The notes: a model not told the origin generated them from the letters alone. A stretch of 64,000 bases of DNA from Oscillospiraceae bacterium (GCA_009782405.1 WRJC01000017.1:1-64000); one strand, 5' to 3'; positions 35,706 through 45,183 are shown, counted from the stretch's first letter. A program made the numbers and translations.

Positions 35706-36710
35706 CTATTTTTTCGCCGGCGATTTTCTCGTCGCGAATGCGCCGGCGAGCGCGAATGCGCCTAAAACAAACATCATGCCCATATCGCCTGTTTGCGGGC
35801 TTGGTTCGGGCGCGCTTGGGGCCGGGGAAGGGGCAGCGGGGGCAGGAAGTTCAACTTCAACCGCCGGGGCCGGCACATCTTCTTCTTCGGCGGCTGGCGG
35901 AGGGGGCGTGACGTCTTCTGCTGAAAGCACGATGTAGTCGTGGTTGGGTATGTCCCAGACAACCGTCGAATCGCCGGCGCTGCAGCGGTTTATGACCACG
36001 GAGCGGTCTTCGCCGTTGCTGAAATTTTCTATCGCTTTTTCCATGTCGTCAATTTGGAACATGATGCCGACTTTATCGCCCGCTTTGTAGGAAAATCCGG
36101 GAAGCCTGAAAAACATTTCGACGTAATATTTTTTGTTGTCATTCGGGTCCACCCTGACCAAATAGTCCATATCTTCCTTTTCTTTGCCGTTTACCTTCAG
36201 GCAGGCGAAAAAATCGCTCTCGTCCCCGTCGTTGTACGCTCCCGCGTATATATAGGCCGCATTGTCCACGCACATATGGGTGGCATACGTTTCAGCTCTG
36301 GAATCGCTGTTGGTCGGTTCGAAGAAGACTTCGAGGGCGTCCCTGTTCCAGATAAAATATTCTTCGGTGAGCCCGCTGTCCATCGGCATTCCCACCATTG
36401 AGGGAGGGGTCGTGGGAGTCGGGTCGTTTATCTCCGCGAAAACATATATCCCTTCTTCGTTCCACAACAGCCATGCGGTTCCGGTCGCGTAGTTTTCCCT
36501 GGTGCTGGAAGTGTCGGAACTCAGCAAATCGATTGGCACCGAAAGCGATTTCGCATAGGCCTCGTCCATCATTCCGTCTATTTGAATCGTTCCCTTTTGT
36601 ATGTATTTGACATCCCCCATGCTCGATCCCCCCGATCCCGCCGATACCTGGATGGACGCAATTGACGCGATAATTGAAACAGCCATTAAAACAATTAAAA
36701 ATTTTTTCAA
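35706..36710 (-). CDS. Secreted CBM9-like protein with wall-anchor-like C-terminus
   Basis: A 334-residue exported protein. A signal peptide (VLMAVSIIASIASIQVSAG) leads to a beta-sandwich domain like carbohydrate-binding family 9: YIQKGTIQIDGMMDEAYAKS, WLLWNEEGIYVFAEINDPTP, FIWNRDALEVFFEPTNSDS. A Pro/Ala/Glu-rich linker follows, then SPQTGD, a hydrophobic helix and RKSPAKK, the layout of a sortase-anchored protein with SPQTG in place of LPxTG. It is the last gene of an operon with sugar isomerase, dehydratase and URO-D-like genes, so it may capture the substrate at the wall. Confidence 0.8.
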   Translation of the reverse strand: MKKFLIVLMAVSIIASIASIQVSAGSGGSSMGDVKYIQKGTIQIDGMMDEAYAKSLSVPIDLLSSDTSSTRENYATGTAWLLWNEEGIYVFAEINDPTPTTPPSMVGMPMDSGLTEEYFIWNRDALEVFFEPTNSDSRAETYATHMCVDNAAYIYAGAYNDGDESDFFACLKVNGKEKEDMDYLVRVDPNDNKKYYVEMFFRLPGFSYKAGDKVGIMFQIDDMEKAIENFSNGEDRSVVINRCSAGDSTVVWDIPNHDYIVLSAEDVTPPPPAAEEEDVPAPAVEVELPAPAAPSPAPSAPEPSPQTGDMGMMFVLGAFALAGAFATRKSPAKK

Positions 36711-36728
36711 AAAAAATACGCCTCCTCA

Positions 36729-37958
36729 CTATTTCCAAAATTTGTCTATGCACTTTTTGATGGTTTCATAAGCTTTTTTGCCCCTGTAGATTTCGCCCTG
36801 CAGCGAATAAACGTCCCTGTAAGAAAATTCCAGAAAACAGCCCCGTGCCGCTTTGAGGGTTTTTTCTATGTGCGCCGAAAATCCCTTTTCGTCGAATTCT
36901 TTGTCCACTCCGAGATAATTGGGGAACGGCTTGCGGTGGTACGTTATTTTTTTGCCCCTCAATTTGTCTCCGATGTATTCTTCGTCGCACCAATTGGAAA
37001 TCGAAACCTTGCTCAAGTTTTCGTAGTTCGAAACGCTGAGATCCCAAATCGAGCTAACCCCCTCGCAGCATCCGTAATTGAATCTCCCGAAGCGTTCGCT
37101 CACCTTTTTGTAGTACGGGTAAAAGAACTCGCGGTACATATCCGGAGATATTTCCGATGTCTCCTGCGAATCCATATACCCCCAAACGTCGCCCAAATTG
37201 AAATCGCCTTTGTTTTTCGGGAGCTCGTCTGTGAACCCGTATGAGCCCTGCGGCACGCCGACGTTGAAATTGTTCGGGCGTATATAGCCGTTTCGTTCCG
37301 CCATGTCCCAAAGCCCGACATAATCGTCTGAGAGCATTTCCATCATTTCGTGAAACAACTCGGGATAGTCGTACATCGATGTCATCATCGTTTCAAGCCC
37401 CATGATGTTGTGTATGTTCTGCGAAAACGACACGCAGGGAGTAAACGCGAGGCGCGCGGGCATCAGATCCCCGAATATGTCCTCGACTAACTTTTTGTGA
37501 TTTTTTGCGTCTTCAAAGTTGCAATGCAGCGGCGATTTTTTCAATTGGCCGAATTGGGCTCCCAAATCTTTTATCTCATAGTCTATCTTGAAGGCCAGTG
37601 TCTCCCCGATCGTGCGCTCGCGCTTCACATCTATGTCAAACGGTTTTAGCCCCGCCCATATGCCCACGGCGAATTCTTTTGGCATCACCGTGTCGTCGTG
37701 AATGTACTCGTACTGGACCATGTTCGAATGGAAATAGTATTCCAGGTTCCTCGCCGCGTCGGAAACGCATTTCGGGTTCCAAAGATGGGCGAATTCCCTG
37801 TTGAAGGTGCCGCGCTCGAGCGTCGCCACGGGTTCTTTCGTCAAATAGTCGTTGTGCGCATGCCACAGCGCCTCTTTTTTCTTCATTTCTTCGCTGTTCG
37901 CTATTTCAAGCTGCTTTTTCGCGAGTTCGCGCAGATAATCTTTTTCCCAATTTTCCAT
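36729..37958 (-). CDS. URO-D superfamily protein of the sugar-acid operon
   Basis: A 409-residue TIM-barrel protein. The start ATG at 37958 is preceded by GGGGAAGG; a much longer frame continues upstream but is the antisense-free overlap of the dehydratase gene and is not real. URO-D-like segments include FTPCVSFSQNIHNIMGLETM, MYDYPELFHEMMEMLSDDYV and FGRFNYGCCEGVSSIWDLS; the GCCEG cysteines could bind a metal as in methylcobamide:CoM methyltransferases. It is a diverged paralogue of the protein at 2505. Its operon partners point to sugar-acid metabolism, not heme. Confidence 0.82.
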   Translation of the reverse strand: MENWEKDYLRELAKKQLEIANSEEMKKKEALWHAHNDYLTKEPVATLERGTFNREFAHLWNPKCVSDAARNLEYYFHSNMVQYEYIHDDTVMPKEFAVGIWAGLKPFDIDVKRERTIGETLAFKIDYEIKDLGAQFGQLKKSPLHCNFEDAKNHKKLVEDIFGDLMPARLAFTPCVSFSQNIHNIMGLETMMTSMYDYPELFHEMMEMLSDDYVGLWDMAERNGYIRPNNFNVGVPQGSYGFTDELPKNKGDFNLGDVWGYMDSQETSEISPDMYREFFYPYYKKVSERFGRFNYGCCEGVSSIWDLSVSNYENLSKVSISNWCDEEYIGDKLRGKKITYHRKPFPNYLGVDKEFDEKGFSAHIEKTLKAARGCFLEFSYRDVYSLQGEIYRGKKAYETIKKCIDKFWK

Positions 37959-37972
37959 ATGCAACCCTTCCC

Positions 37973-39121
37973 CTACCATTCTGAAACCGTTCCGTCGAAA
38001 TTGCGCCATATCGGGTTTTTCCAGTCGTGCCCCCTCGCGGCCGCTTCGGTCACGGCCTCTTCGTCGATTTCGATTCCCAGGCCCGGGCCCGATATCACGT
38101 CTATGAAGCCGCCTTCGTATTTGTATATCGAAGGGTCGGCGAGATAGTCGAGCAGGTCGCCGCCCTTGTTGTAGTGTATGCCGAGGCTCTGCTCCTGGAT
38201 GAAGGCGTTTGGCGTGCATATGTCGAGCTGTATGCAGGCTCCCAGCGCGATCGGCCCCAGCGGGCAGTGCGGAGCCACAGCCACATCGTAGGCCTCTGCC
38301 ATGGCGGCGATCTTTTTGCATTCGCTGATCCCGCCCGCATGGGACAAATCCGGCTGGATTATGTCCACATACCCATCTTCCAGCAGATTTTTGAATTCCC
38401 AGCGCGAGAACATCCTCTCCCCGGTCGCGATGGGGGTGGAGGTGTGGTTCGCGATTTCGCGGAGCGCTTCGTTGTTTTGCGGGAGCACGGGCTCCTCGAT
38501 GAACATCAGGTGAAACTGTTCGAGCTCCTTTGCCAAAACCTTCGCCATTGGCTTGTGCACGCGCCCGTGGAAATCCACCGCGACGTCGAGTTTCGAGCCC
38601 ACGGTTTCGCGTATTGCGACCAGCCTTTCGCATACTTTTTCTATCTTTGCGAAGCTGTCGATATAGTGCAGCTCTTCCGTCGCGTTCATCTTCACCGCCG
38701 AATACCCCTGGCCCATCGCCTCGAGCGCCGAATTTTTGACGTCGTCGGGCCGGTCTCCGCCTATCCATCTGTAAATTTTCAGCCTGTCCCTGCAGGAGCC
38801 GCCCAATAGGTCATAAACCGGCGCGTTGTAATATTTGCCCTTTATGTCCCACAACGCCTGGTCAATCCCCGATATCGCGCTCATCACTTCGGGCCCGCCC
38901 CGATAAAACCCGCCTCTGTACATTGCCTGCCAGTGGTCTTCGATTTTCATCGGATCCTTTCCGATCAGATATCCCCTGTATTCTTCGACTGCCGCCTTCA
39001 CGGTTTCGGCCCTGCCCTCGATTATGGGTTCGCCCCAGCCCGTTATCCCCTCGTTTGTCTCGACTTTCAGAAACAGCCACCTCGGCGGCACTTTGTACAG
39101 CGTCATCTCCGTTATTTTCAT
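37973..39121 (-). CDS. D-galactonate dehydratase-like enolase superfamily protein
   Basis: A 382-residue enzyme of the mandelate racemase/DgoD group, the same length as E. coli DgoD, expected to dehydrate an aldonic acid such as D-galactonate to the 2-keto-3-deoxy acid. The start ATG at 39121 begins with MKITEMTLYKVPPRWLFLKV. Catalytic landmarks: DFHGRVHKP (acid His), EEPVLPQNNEAL and GERMFSRWEF (metal ligands), DLSHAGGISECKKIA and the base-bearing HCPLGPIALGACIQLD. It lies four bases after the TIM-barrel gene and 14 before the URO-D-like gene. No kinase or aldolase for the product is present in the window. Confidence 0.9.
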   Translation of the reverse strand: MKITEMTLYKVPPRWLFLKVETNEGITGWGEPIIEGRAETVKAAVEEYRGYLIGKDPMKIEDHWQAMYRGGFYRGGPEVMSAISGIDQALWDIKGKYYNAPVYDLLGGSCRDRLKIYRWIGGDRPDDVKNSALEAMGQGYSAVKMNATEELHYIDSFAKIEKVCERLVAIRETVGSKLDVAVDFHGRVHKPMAKVLAKELEQFHLMFIEEPVLPQNNEALREIANHTSTPIATGERMFSRWEFKNLLEDGYVDIIQPDLSHAGGISECKKIAAMAEAYDVAVAPHCPLGPIALGACIQLDICTPNAFIQEQSLGIHYNKGGDLLDYLADPSIYKYEGGFIDVISGPGLGIEIDEEAVTEAAARGHDWKNPIWRNFDGTVSEW

Positions 39122-39125
39122 GTAA

Positions 39126-39956
39126 TCATCCCCCGAACAAATCTTTGATGTAGGCCAAGTCCTGCTTCGTGTATTTTTCGACGTTCGCTTCGTCGCTGTA
39201 TTCGGCGGGCATGCAGACGATTCCCCCGTACCCGCGCTTTTTGAGGTGGGCGACCGCTTCTCGCCAATTCCCGAGCGCATGGGTTCCCGTAGTCCACCAC
39301 GAATCCCATTCGGCTTCTTCTTTTTCCGGCCCCGTCCGGAGTTTCCAGTAAGCCGCCTTGAAGTTGACCATGCAAAGCATGTCCCAAACGGTGTCAATTG
39401 CAAAGCACGGTTCAGTGCCGGCCAGCCCGTTGTGCCCGGAATCCCAAACCGCCGCGATATGCTTCGGGTTGTAATCTTTTAGCAGCATATATGTTTCGGC
39501 CGACGTCGAAATGCAGGCGCCGCAGTGCATCTGCACCCCGATGGCGACTCCGTATTTCTCGCAGTAAGGGACTGCCGCGTCGTAGGTGCGCTTTATCTGC
39601 TCCAAATTTTCGAAAAATCCGATGTTTTTGTCGAGCCCCTGGCATATCCTGATTATTTTTACGCCCGCTTCGCCGCATCCGGCGAACAGCTCTTCGTTTA
39701 TCCCCGCCACTTTGTTGTCGTGCGTGAATTTCACGTCGATGCCCCCCGCGATGCTGCCCACCGCGAGCCCAAAGCCGCCGAGCACGTCCGCGAGCCGCTT
39801 TATTCCTTTTGCCCCGTCTGACGGCTGTACCTGATAGCCGTCCCGGAGCGGGTATTCGACTCCGTCGAACCCCATTTTTTTCACCAAGTCCCCGAGCTCC
39901 TCCAACGTCATGTTTTTCCAGGGTTTCGTGAACACTATGAATTTGTTTGCGCCCAT
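39126..39956 (-). CDS. Sugar phosphate isomerase/epimerase, first gene of the sugar-acid operon
   Basis: A 276-residue xylose isomerase-like TIM barrel. It starts MGANKFIVFTKPWKNM and shows the family strands GFDGVEYPLRDGYQV, VKIIRICQGLDKN, VAIGVQMHCGACISTSAE, IAAVWDSGHNGLAG and RGYGGIVCMPAEYSDEANVE, with Glu, His, Asp and Glu in the expected metal-ligand places. It is probably a hexulose or keto-sugar epimerase feeding the dehydratase. A -10 TATAAT lies about 50 bases upstream, divergent from the Gfo/Idh gene. Confidence 0.82.
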   Translation of the reverse strand: MGANKFIVFTKPWKNMTLEELGDLVKKMGFDGVEYPLRDGYQVQPSDGAKGIKRLADVLGGFGLAVGSIAGGIDVKFTHDNKVAGINEELFAGCGEAGVKIIRICQGLDKNIGFFENLEQIKRTYDAAVPYCEKYGVAIGVQMHCGACISTSAETYMLLKDYNPKHIAAVWDSGHNGLAGTEPCFAIDTVWDMLCMVNFKAAYWKLRTGPEKEEAEWDSWWTTGTHALGNWREAVAHLKKRGYGGIVCMPAEYSDEANVEKYTKQDLAYIKDLFGG

Positions 39957-40125
39957 TTTTTGATCCCTTGCCCTTTCATTTTTAAAATTTATTTAAGCTG
40001 ATTATATCGCAAAATTAATGACAAGTAAACATATTTCGGTAAATATTTAAAATTGCACAACGAAAAATTAACATATGCCGTCTATAATCTATTTATGGTT
40101 GATTATTTTAACGGAGGAACAAAAA

Positions 40126-41121
40126 ATGGAAAAATTTAAAATGGCGTTCGTGGGTTGCGGCGGGCGGGCGAACCAGGTCATATACCCGGCTTTCGCCCAC
40201 CACAAAGACGTCGAATTCTGCGGGATATGCGACATAGACGCAAATCGGCTGAAAACCACCGCGGACTTGTACAAAGTGCCCGAAAATCTGCGCTACGGGC
40301 AATTCGGCGTGCACGACTACCAGCGCATGCTGAAAGAAACCAAACCGGACGGCGTCGCGGTCATAGGCCAGCCGCACCTCATGTACGATCTATGGGAATG
40401 GTGCCTGTCAAACGGTTTCAACCTGTACATCGAAAAGCCGTTCGCGCTCACCATCCACCAGTGCAAGATGCTCACATACCTCGCAAACAAAAACAAATGC
40501 ACCACGCAGGTGTCCTTCCAGAGGAGGAGCACCCCGTGCGTCATGCGCGCCTACGACGAATGCAGGAAGCGCGGCGACATAACCGTCGCGGTGTGCAAAT
40601 TCTACAAGTATTACATCCAGCCCTACACCTGCGCCAGGGACCACATGATGGACGACGCGGTGCACGCCATAGACACGCTGCGTTGGCTGTGCGGCGGGGA
40701 ACTGGCCGAGCTGTCCTCGAATATGCGCTCTTTCGGCGTGCCCAACTACAATATAATAAACGCGATGATGACGTTTGACAACGGTTCCGTGGGAATTTTG
40801 ATGAACAACTGGTCCTCGGGCAAGAGGATATTCGCCGTCGAGATGCACGCGCCCGGAATTTATGTCGAGGCGGAGCACGAAGTCGGAGCCAGCATATACA
40901 AGGACGGCAATCTCGAACCGGAGTTCATATCCGCCGAGGGCGCCGCAGGGAGCGACGACTATTACAACCATTCGGGGCTTGTGGAAAAGACGCGGGACTT
41001 CATAGACTGCTGCCGCTCGAAAAAAGCCTGCGGGTCGGATTTCAACGACGCGTACAAGACGATGGAAATCGCCGAGAAGATACTCGCCCAGGCGCTTTTG
41101 TACGGGGACGTGATTCTGTAG
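40126..41121 (+). CDS. Gfo/Idh/MocA family oxidoreductase
   Basis: A 331-residue NAD(P)-dependent sugar dehydrogenase-type protein. The Rossmann start KMAFVGCGGRANQVI is near 4-18; YIEKPFALTIHQCKML supplies the family EKP motif with its catalytic Lys, and DDAVHAIDTLRWLCGG carries the active-site Asp and His. The start ATG 40126 follows GGAGG by eight bases; a frame upstream of it lacks a site. It is divergent from the sugar-acid operon and converges on binding lipoprotein 5 with nine bases between stops. Confidence 0.92.
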   Translation: MEKFKMAFVGCGGRANQVIYPAFAHHKDVEFCGICDIDANRLKTTADLYKVPENLRYGQFGVHDYQRMLKETKPDGVAVIGQPHLMYDLWEWCLSNGFNLYIEKPFALTIHQCKMLTYLANKNKCTTQVSFQRRSTPCVMRAYDECRKRGDITVAVCKFYKYYIQPYTCARDHMMDDAVHAIDTLRWLCGGELAELSSNMRSFGVPNYNIINAMMTFDNGSVGILMNNWSSGKRIFAVEMHAPGIYVEAEHEVGASIYKDGNLEPEFISAEGAAGSDDYYNHSGLVEKTRDFIDCCRSKKACGSDFNDAYKTMEIAEKILAQALLYGDVIL

Positions 41122-41130
41122 CCCGACCGG

Positions 41131-42612
41131 TCAATTGCCCAAAAATGCCTCGATGGCTTCTTCAAGGCCGGCTTCGGCTTTGGGCGCCAATTTTTCGTAG
41201 CCGGAGGCGAAGTCTTTTGTAGAGGTGACATCATAGAGCCCGAGCAGGCCGGACAGTTTTTCGGAGTATGCCAGCGGGAAGACATTTCGCATATTGTCGT
41301 GGATCAGGTCTATTATCTGCGCGGATTTTTCGTCGCGGGCGTATTTTATCTTCAGCGCCTGCTCGTAATACACCGGCATCACCGTTTTTTTTGTCTCGCG
41401 GCAAAGCGCCTCGAGAGTCACGCAGCTCATTTCGAAATTCGGCGTGGTGGTAGGGATCGCGCCGATTTCCGTTGTGTCGTGCGCGCTTGTCACGTAGTTT
41501 GTCTGCTGCAGATTGAGTTTTGGGTATGGCAGGATGGCGAATTCATCGGCCATGTTGCGCAAGTCCTGCAGGGTGCAGAGGCGCTGGAGCCCGATCATCA
41601 GCCCCCTCCTGTCCTGAAATTCCGAAAGCAGCGCCTTCAGATCCATTTGCGAATTGGTTCCCGAATCTTTCGCGTATACCTGCGCGAGATAACCGTGGAG
41701 TTCGAACGATTTGGGATTGTTGATCGTCAGGCTGGGTATGCCGGCCGCGTCCTTGGTCACCACGTCGGTGTCGGAGGCTATCATGAACGGTATCGCCGAG
41801 CCCCATGTCCCCACGCAGATGAACCCGTACTGGTCATTCTTGTCGAACTTCCCGTTTCCGTCCAAGTCCTTCAAAAACTCTTTTGTCAGAAGCAGAAATT
41901 CGTCCATCGTCCATTTGCCGTCCAACACCAGCTGATACAAATCGTCCATGGCGCCCATCGACCTTTCGTCTTCCAGCATCGAGCCGTTCAAAAACAGGAC
42001 GTTGCAGTTGCGCAGTATGTCGATGAAATAGTCGCCGGCGAGTATGAAAGATTTTTCGTTGCCGATGGAAACGTCCTCCATGAAATCCCCATACCAATAA
42101 TTTTCGCCCAGGTCAAAAACAAAGGCGCCCTTGACATTTTGGAACATCCCCTGCAGCGACAGATTGGCCACCGAACGGATGTCGTTGATGAAAATGTCGT
42201 ATTCGTCGAGGCTCGCCATTATGATTTTGGACATGGCTTTTTCCACCGTCGCGTAATCTTCGTCTATCTGGGTATATTTGAACTTGACATTGAGAAGCGC
42301 TTCCACGTCCATGTTTCTCTTGTAGACCGCGTCGTCCACGGCTTCGCCGGTGATTTCGCCCATTCCCTCGATCATGTAGTTTGAATTGCTGATAAAGCCG
42401 TCGCTCACGTTGATGCTGGTCAGGATCCTGATTTCGGCTCCGCCGTAATCGTATCCGGATAGCTTGTCGGCGGTTTCGGCCTGTTCCTCTTTTTTTTCGC
42501 CGTCGCCCGAATTTATCTTGCCCCGATCGCCCGGCTCGCCGGAGCAGGCGCTCCCGGCCAAAAAAATCAGCAGCATTGCGAAACACAGGGCGGCTATTTT
42601 TATTTTTCCCAT
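41131..42612 (-). CDS. Extracellular solute-binding lipoprotein (sugar-type), paralogue 5
   Basis: A 493-residue surface lipoprotein; signal peptide ends AGSAC (Cys23). Shared blocks: AVDDAVYKRNMDVEALLNV, DEYDIFINDIRSVANLSL, LYQLVLDGKWTMDEFLLL, DLDGNGKFDKNDQYGF, EFAILPYPKLNLQQTNY, MPVYYEQALKIKYARDEKSA. It is the most diverged of the six paralogues: PWWD is replaced by ENYWYGDF. It has its own promoter and stands opposite the sensor diguanylate cyclase. Confidence 0.88.
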   Translation of the reverse strand: MGKIKIAALCFAMLLIFLAGSACSGEPGDRGKINSGDGEKKEEQAETADKLSGYDYGGAEIRILTSINVSDGFISNSNYMIEGMGEITGEAVDDAVYKRNMDVEALLNVKFKYTQIDEDYATVEKAMSKIIMASLDEYDIFINDIRSVANLSLQGMFQNVKGAFVFDLGENYWYGDFMEDVSIGNEKSFILAGDYFIDILRNCNVLFLNGSMLEDERSMGAMDDLYQLVLDGKWTMDEFLLLTKEFLKDLDGNGKFDKNDQYGFICVGTWGSAIPFMIASDTDVVTKDAAGIPSLTINNPKSFELHGYLAQVYAKDSGTNSQMDLKALLSEFQDRRGLMIGLQRLCTLQDLRNMADEFAILPYPKLNLQQTNYVTSAHDTTEIGAIPTTTPNFEMSCVTLEALCRETKKTVMPVYYEQALKIKYARDEKSAQIIDLIHDNMRNVFPLAYSEKLSGLLGLYDVTSTKDFASGYEKLAPKAEAGLEEAIEAFLGN

Positions 42613-42656
42613 GATTATGCGCCTTCCTTTCCCGTTTGGCTCGTTTGATGATTTTT

Positions 42657-42685
42657 ATTGTACCATTTCTGCGGTTTTTTGTCAA
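42657..42685 (-). promoter_or_regulatory. Promoter of binding lipoprotein 5
   Basis: TTGACA (42680-42685), 17 bases, TACAAT (42657-42662) on the minus strand. The rest of the 324-base divergent gap to 42937 holds a TATAAT at 42825-42830 for the rightward gene, without a clear -35. Confidence 0.7.
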
Positions 42686-42936
42686 CCTATTTTCCAACTT
42701 TTTTCCCTTTTTTCACTTAAATTCCGGGCGGTGCCGGAAGAGCTGCGCGTCTGCGGATTTATACAAGCAAATGCGGAAAATGATAACTTTTTTGTTATTT
42801 ATCGCCAAATGGCTTTTTATGTGGTATAATGGGCACGGTGTAAAAATGTTGAAGTTTGGGGCGGTTTGGCCGTATTTTACCGCAAAATGCAGATACATAC
42901 AAAAAAAACGCAGCTGAAAACGGGGGGGAAACCATC

Positions 42937-45159
42937 ATGGGAATTTTTAATCGGAGGATATTTTTGCTGCTGGCCGCCGTGGCTGTAATGGCCGCGGCTT
43001 TGGGCTGCGAAAAATCCGATGAAAACCAATCCGGCGGCATATTGCGCTACCCTTCGTTTCGGGATGTGCCCGGAATTACTGCGGGGGAAATAGCCGAAAT
43101 CGAATCTTTGGTTTCAAGCAGGGAAAAATTCACATATGGGGCGCTGTTTTCAACGGAAGCGTTCAAATTGCCCGATGGATCCCTCGCAGGTTTTGCCAAG
43201 GATTTTTGCGAGCTCGCTTTGTCCGAACTTTTCGGGGCGGATTTTGAAGTCGAGCTGTATGAAAGCCGCGACGAACTTATCGAAGATTTTGAATCGGGGA
43301 ACTTAGATTTCATCGGCGCGCTTCCCGCAACGGACGAACTCCGGGACGCGGGATATATCATAACGCTTCCGATAGCGGAGCGGATGATCCGGATTTTTAC
43401 GCCCTTGGAATCCGGGATAAAAAGCGAATCCGACATAGAGGGATTGAAAATCGGGTTTTTGGCGGGATCTTTTGCCGCTGACAAAATATCGGAAAAATAC
43501 CGCCTGTCATTTGACCGCGTTTACGTGGCCGGCTATGGCGAAGCGGCGAAAATGATCGAAAGCGGCGAGATAGACGCTTTTGTCGAAGAAGCTTCCGCCG
43601 ACCCGTTTTTCGACAAGGAGGAATATGGCTTTGTCCGCTCGCGGTTCTTTTTCCGTATGTCCTATGTGCCCGTTTCTATGGCTGCAAAAAAACCCGAGCT
43701 TTCCGCTTTCATTTCCGCAATAAGCAAATATGTCGAATCTGCGGGGATCGACGATTTTTGCGGGCTCTACAAAAACGGGGATTTTGAATATGCGAGATAC
43801 AAGCTAAGCAAATCGCTGTCAAGCGAAGAAAGGGCTTACATAGACGATCTGGCGCGGCGGGGCGCGGCGGTTTCCGTCGGTTTTGAGCACGACAACTACC
43901 CAATCGTCTTCTTCAACGAAAAAGACGGCCAATTCGAAGGAATCGCCGTGGATGTCCTGAACGAAATCACAAGGCTTACAGGAATGGCGTTTGAGCCGGC
44001 GGCCTCAGAAAACGCGAAATGGGCGGAGATATATGAAAAATTCGATGCGGGCGAAATTTCCATGGTGGCGCAGCTTTTGCAATCCGAAGCGCGGAGCGCC
44101 CAATTCTTCTGGAGCAAAATCCCCTATGCGCGATCATACTACGCTCTCATGTCAAAAGCGGACTATCCGAATTTGGGTTTCCACCAAGTCGCATACGCAT
44201 CGGTGGGGGCGATGAAAAAATCGGCGAAATACGACATGTTCCACGAATTGTTCCCCGAACACGGGGAGATAAGCGAATATGACACGCAATTCGAATGTTT
44301 GGACGCGCTCGGGCGCGGCGAAATAGATATTTTGGTCGCCTCGGAGTATATGTTGCTCACGCAGATCAACTACCGCGAAGAATCGGGGTTCAAGATAAAT
44401 ATAAAGCTGGATGTGCCGCTTGATTCCCATTTCGGCTTCCACGAAAGCGAACCCGTTTTGCGCTCCATCATCGACAAGGCGCAGGAGTATGTGGATACCG
44501 GATCCATTGAAATCAGCTGGACGGGCAGAAACTTCGACTATTCGAAAAAACTCGCGGCAGAGCGCATGCATTTATACGAAATATTTATTTTTTTCATTTT
44601 GCTTGTTTTGACGGCGATCATTTTCGTGCTGGCAAAAAACGTGAAACTCGGCAAACGCCTGAAAGAAATCGCAAGCCACGACGCGCTCACGGGGATTTTC
44701 AACAAGCGGTTTTTTATGGAACAAGCCGCCATACAAGTCGCCAGGTCGCTGAGGACCGGCCACGAATGTTTCATCGCGATTTTCGACTTGGATCATTTTA
44801 AAGCGGTAAACGACACATACGGGCATTTGGCGGGCGACAAAGTGCTGAAAGAATTGGCCCAAACGGTCAAAAATACCATACGCCCGTATGATTTGTTCGG
44901 AAGATACGGCGGCGAGGAATTTATAATCCTCATGTGCGATATCAACCGCGAAAATGTGTTCAAAGCCGCGGAACGCATCCGGATGGAAATATTCAAGACA
45001 TCGGTGGAATTCGACGGCAAGGACATATCGGTTTCCGCGAGCTTCGGGGTGGCCTGCGCCATTGCGGCGGACGATTTGATGGAGGCGGCGAAACAAGCGG
45101 ACGAGGCGCTTTACCGCGCGAAAAAAGAAGGGCGCAACCGGGTCGTGCTGAGCGATTGA
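42937..45159 (+). CDS. Sensor diguanylate cyclase with two extracellular SBP_bac_3 domains
   Basis: A 740-residue membrane protein. An N-terminal signal with a lipobox-like ALGC is followed by two type-3 solute-binding domains of the amino-acid/polar-solute kind (first about 60-290; second about 305-530, beginning VSVGFEHDNYPIVFFNEKDG and including GIAVDVLNEITRLTGM). A membrane helix (IFIFFILLVLTAIIFVLAK) near 550 precedes the GGDEF domain with GGEEF at 658-662 and an RxxD inhibition site (RPYD) five residues earlier. It should couple an outside ligand to c-di-GMP synthesis. A terminator hairpin lies just after its stop. Confidence 0.9.
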   Translation: MGIFNRRIFLLLAAVAVMAAALGCEKSDENQSGGILRYPSFRDVPGITAGEIAEIESLVSSREKFTYGALFSTEAFKLPDGSLAGFAKDFCELALSELFGADFEVELYESRDELIEDFESGNLDFIGALPATDELRDAGYIITLPIAERMIRIFTPLESGIKSESDIEGLKIGFLAGSFAADKISEKYRLSFDRVYVAGYGEAAKMIESGEIDAFVEEASADPFFDKEEYGFVRSRFFFRMSYVPVSMAAKKPELSAFISAISKYVESAGIDDFCGLYKNGDFEYARYKLSKSLSSEERAYIDDLARRGAAVSVGFEHDNYPIVFFNEKDGQFEGIAVDVLNEITRLTGMAFEPAASENAKWAEIYEKFDAGEISMVAQLLQSEARSAQFFWSKIPYARSYYALMSKADYPNLGFHQVAYASVGAMKKSAKYDMFHELFPEHGEISEYDTQFECLDALGRGEIDILVASEYMLLTQINYREESGFKINIKLDVPLDSHFGFHESEPVLRSIIDKAQEYVDTGSIEISWTGRNFDYSKKLAAERMHLYEIFIFFILLVLTAIIFVLAKNVKLGKRLKEIASHDALTGIFNKRFFMEQAAIQVARSLRTGHECFIAIFDLDHFKAVNDTYGHLAGDKVLKELAQTVKNTIRPYDLFGRYGGEEFIILMCDINRENVFKAAERIRMEIFKTSVEFDGKDISVSASFGVACAIAADDLMEAAKQADEALYRAKKEGRNRVVLSD

Positions 45160-45183
45160 AAGCCTCTCCGTGCGGATTTTTCG

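Noticed and set aside
37973..38768. An upstream extension of the URO-D-like gene to 679 codons
   Set aside because: The extension is a different frame of the dgoD-like gene, Arg-rich, and a proper start with GGGGAAGG exists at 37958.
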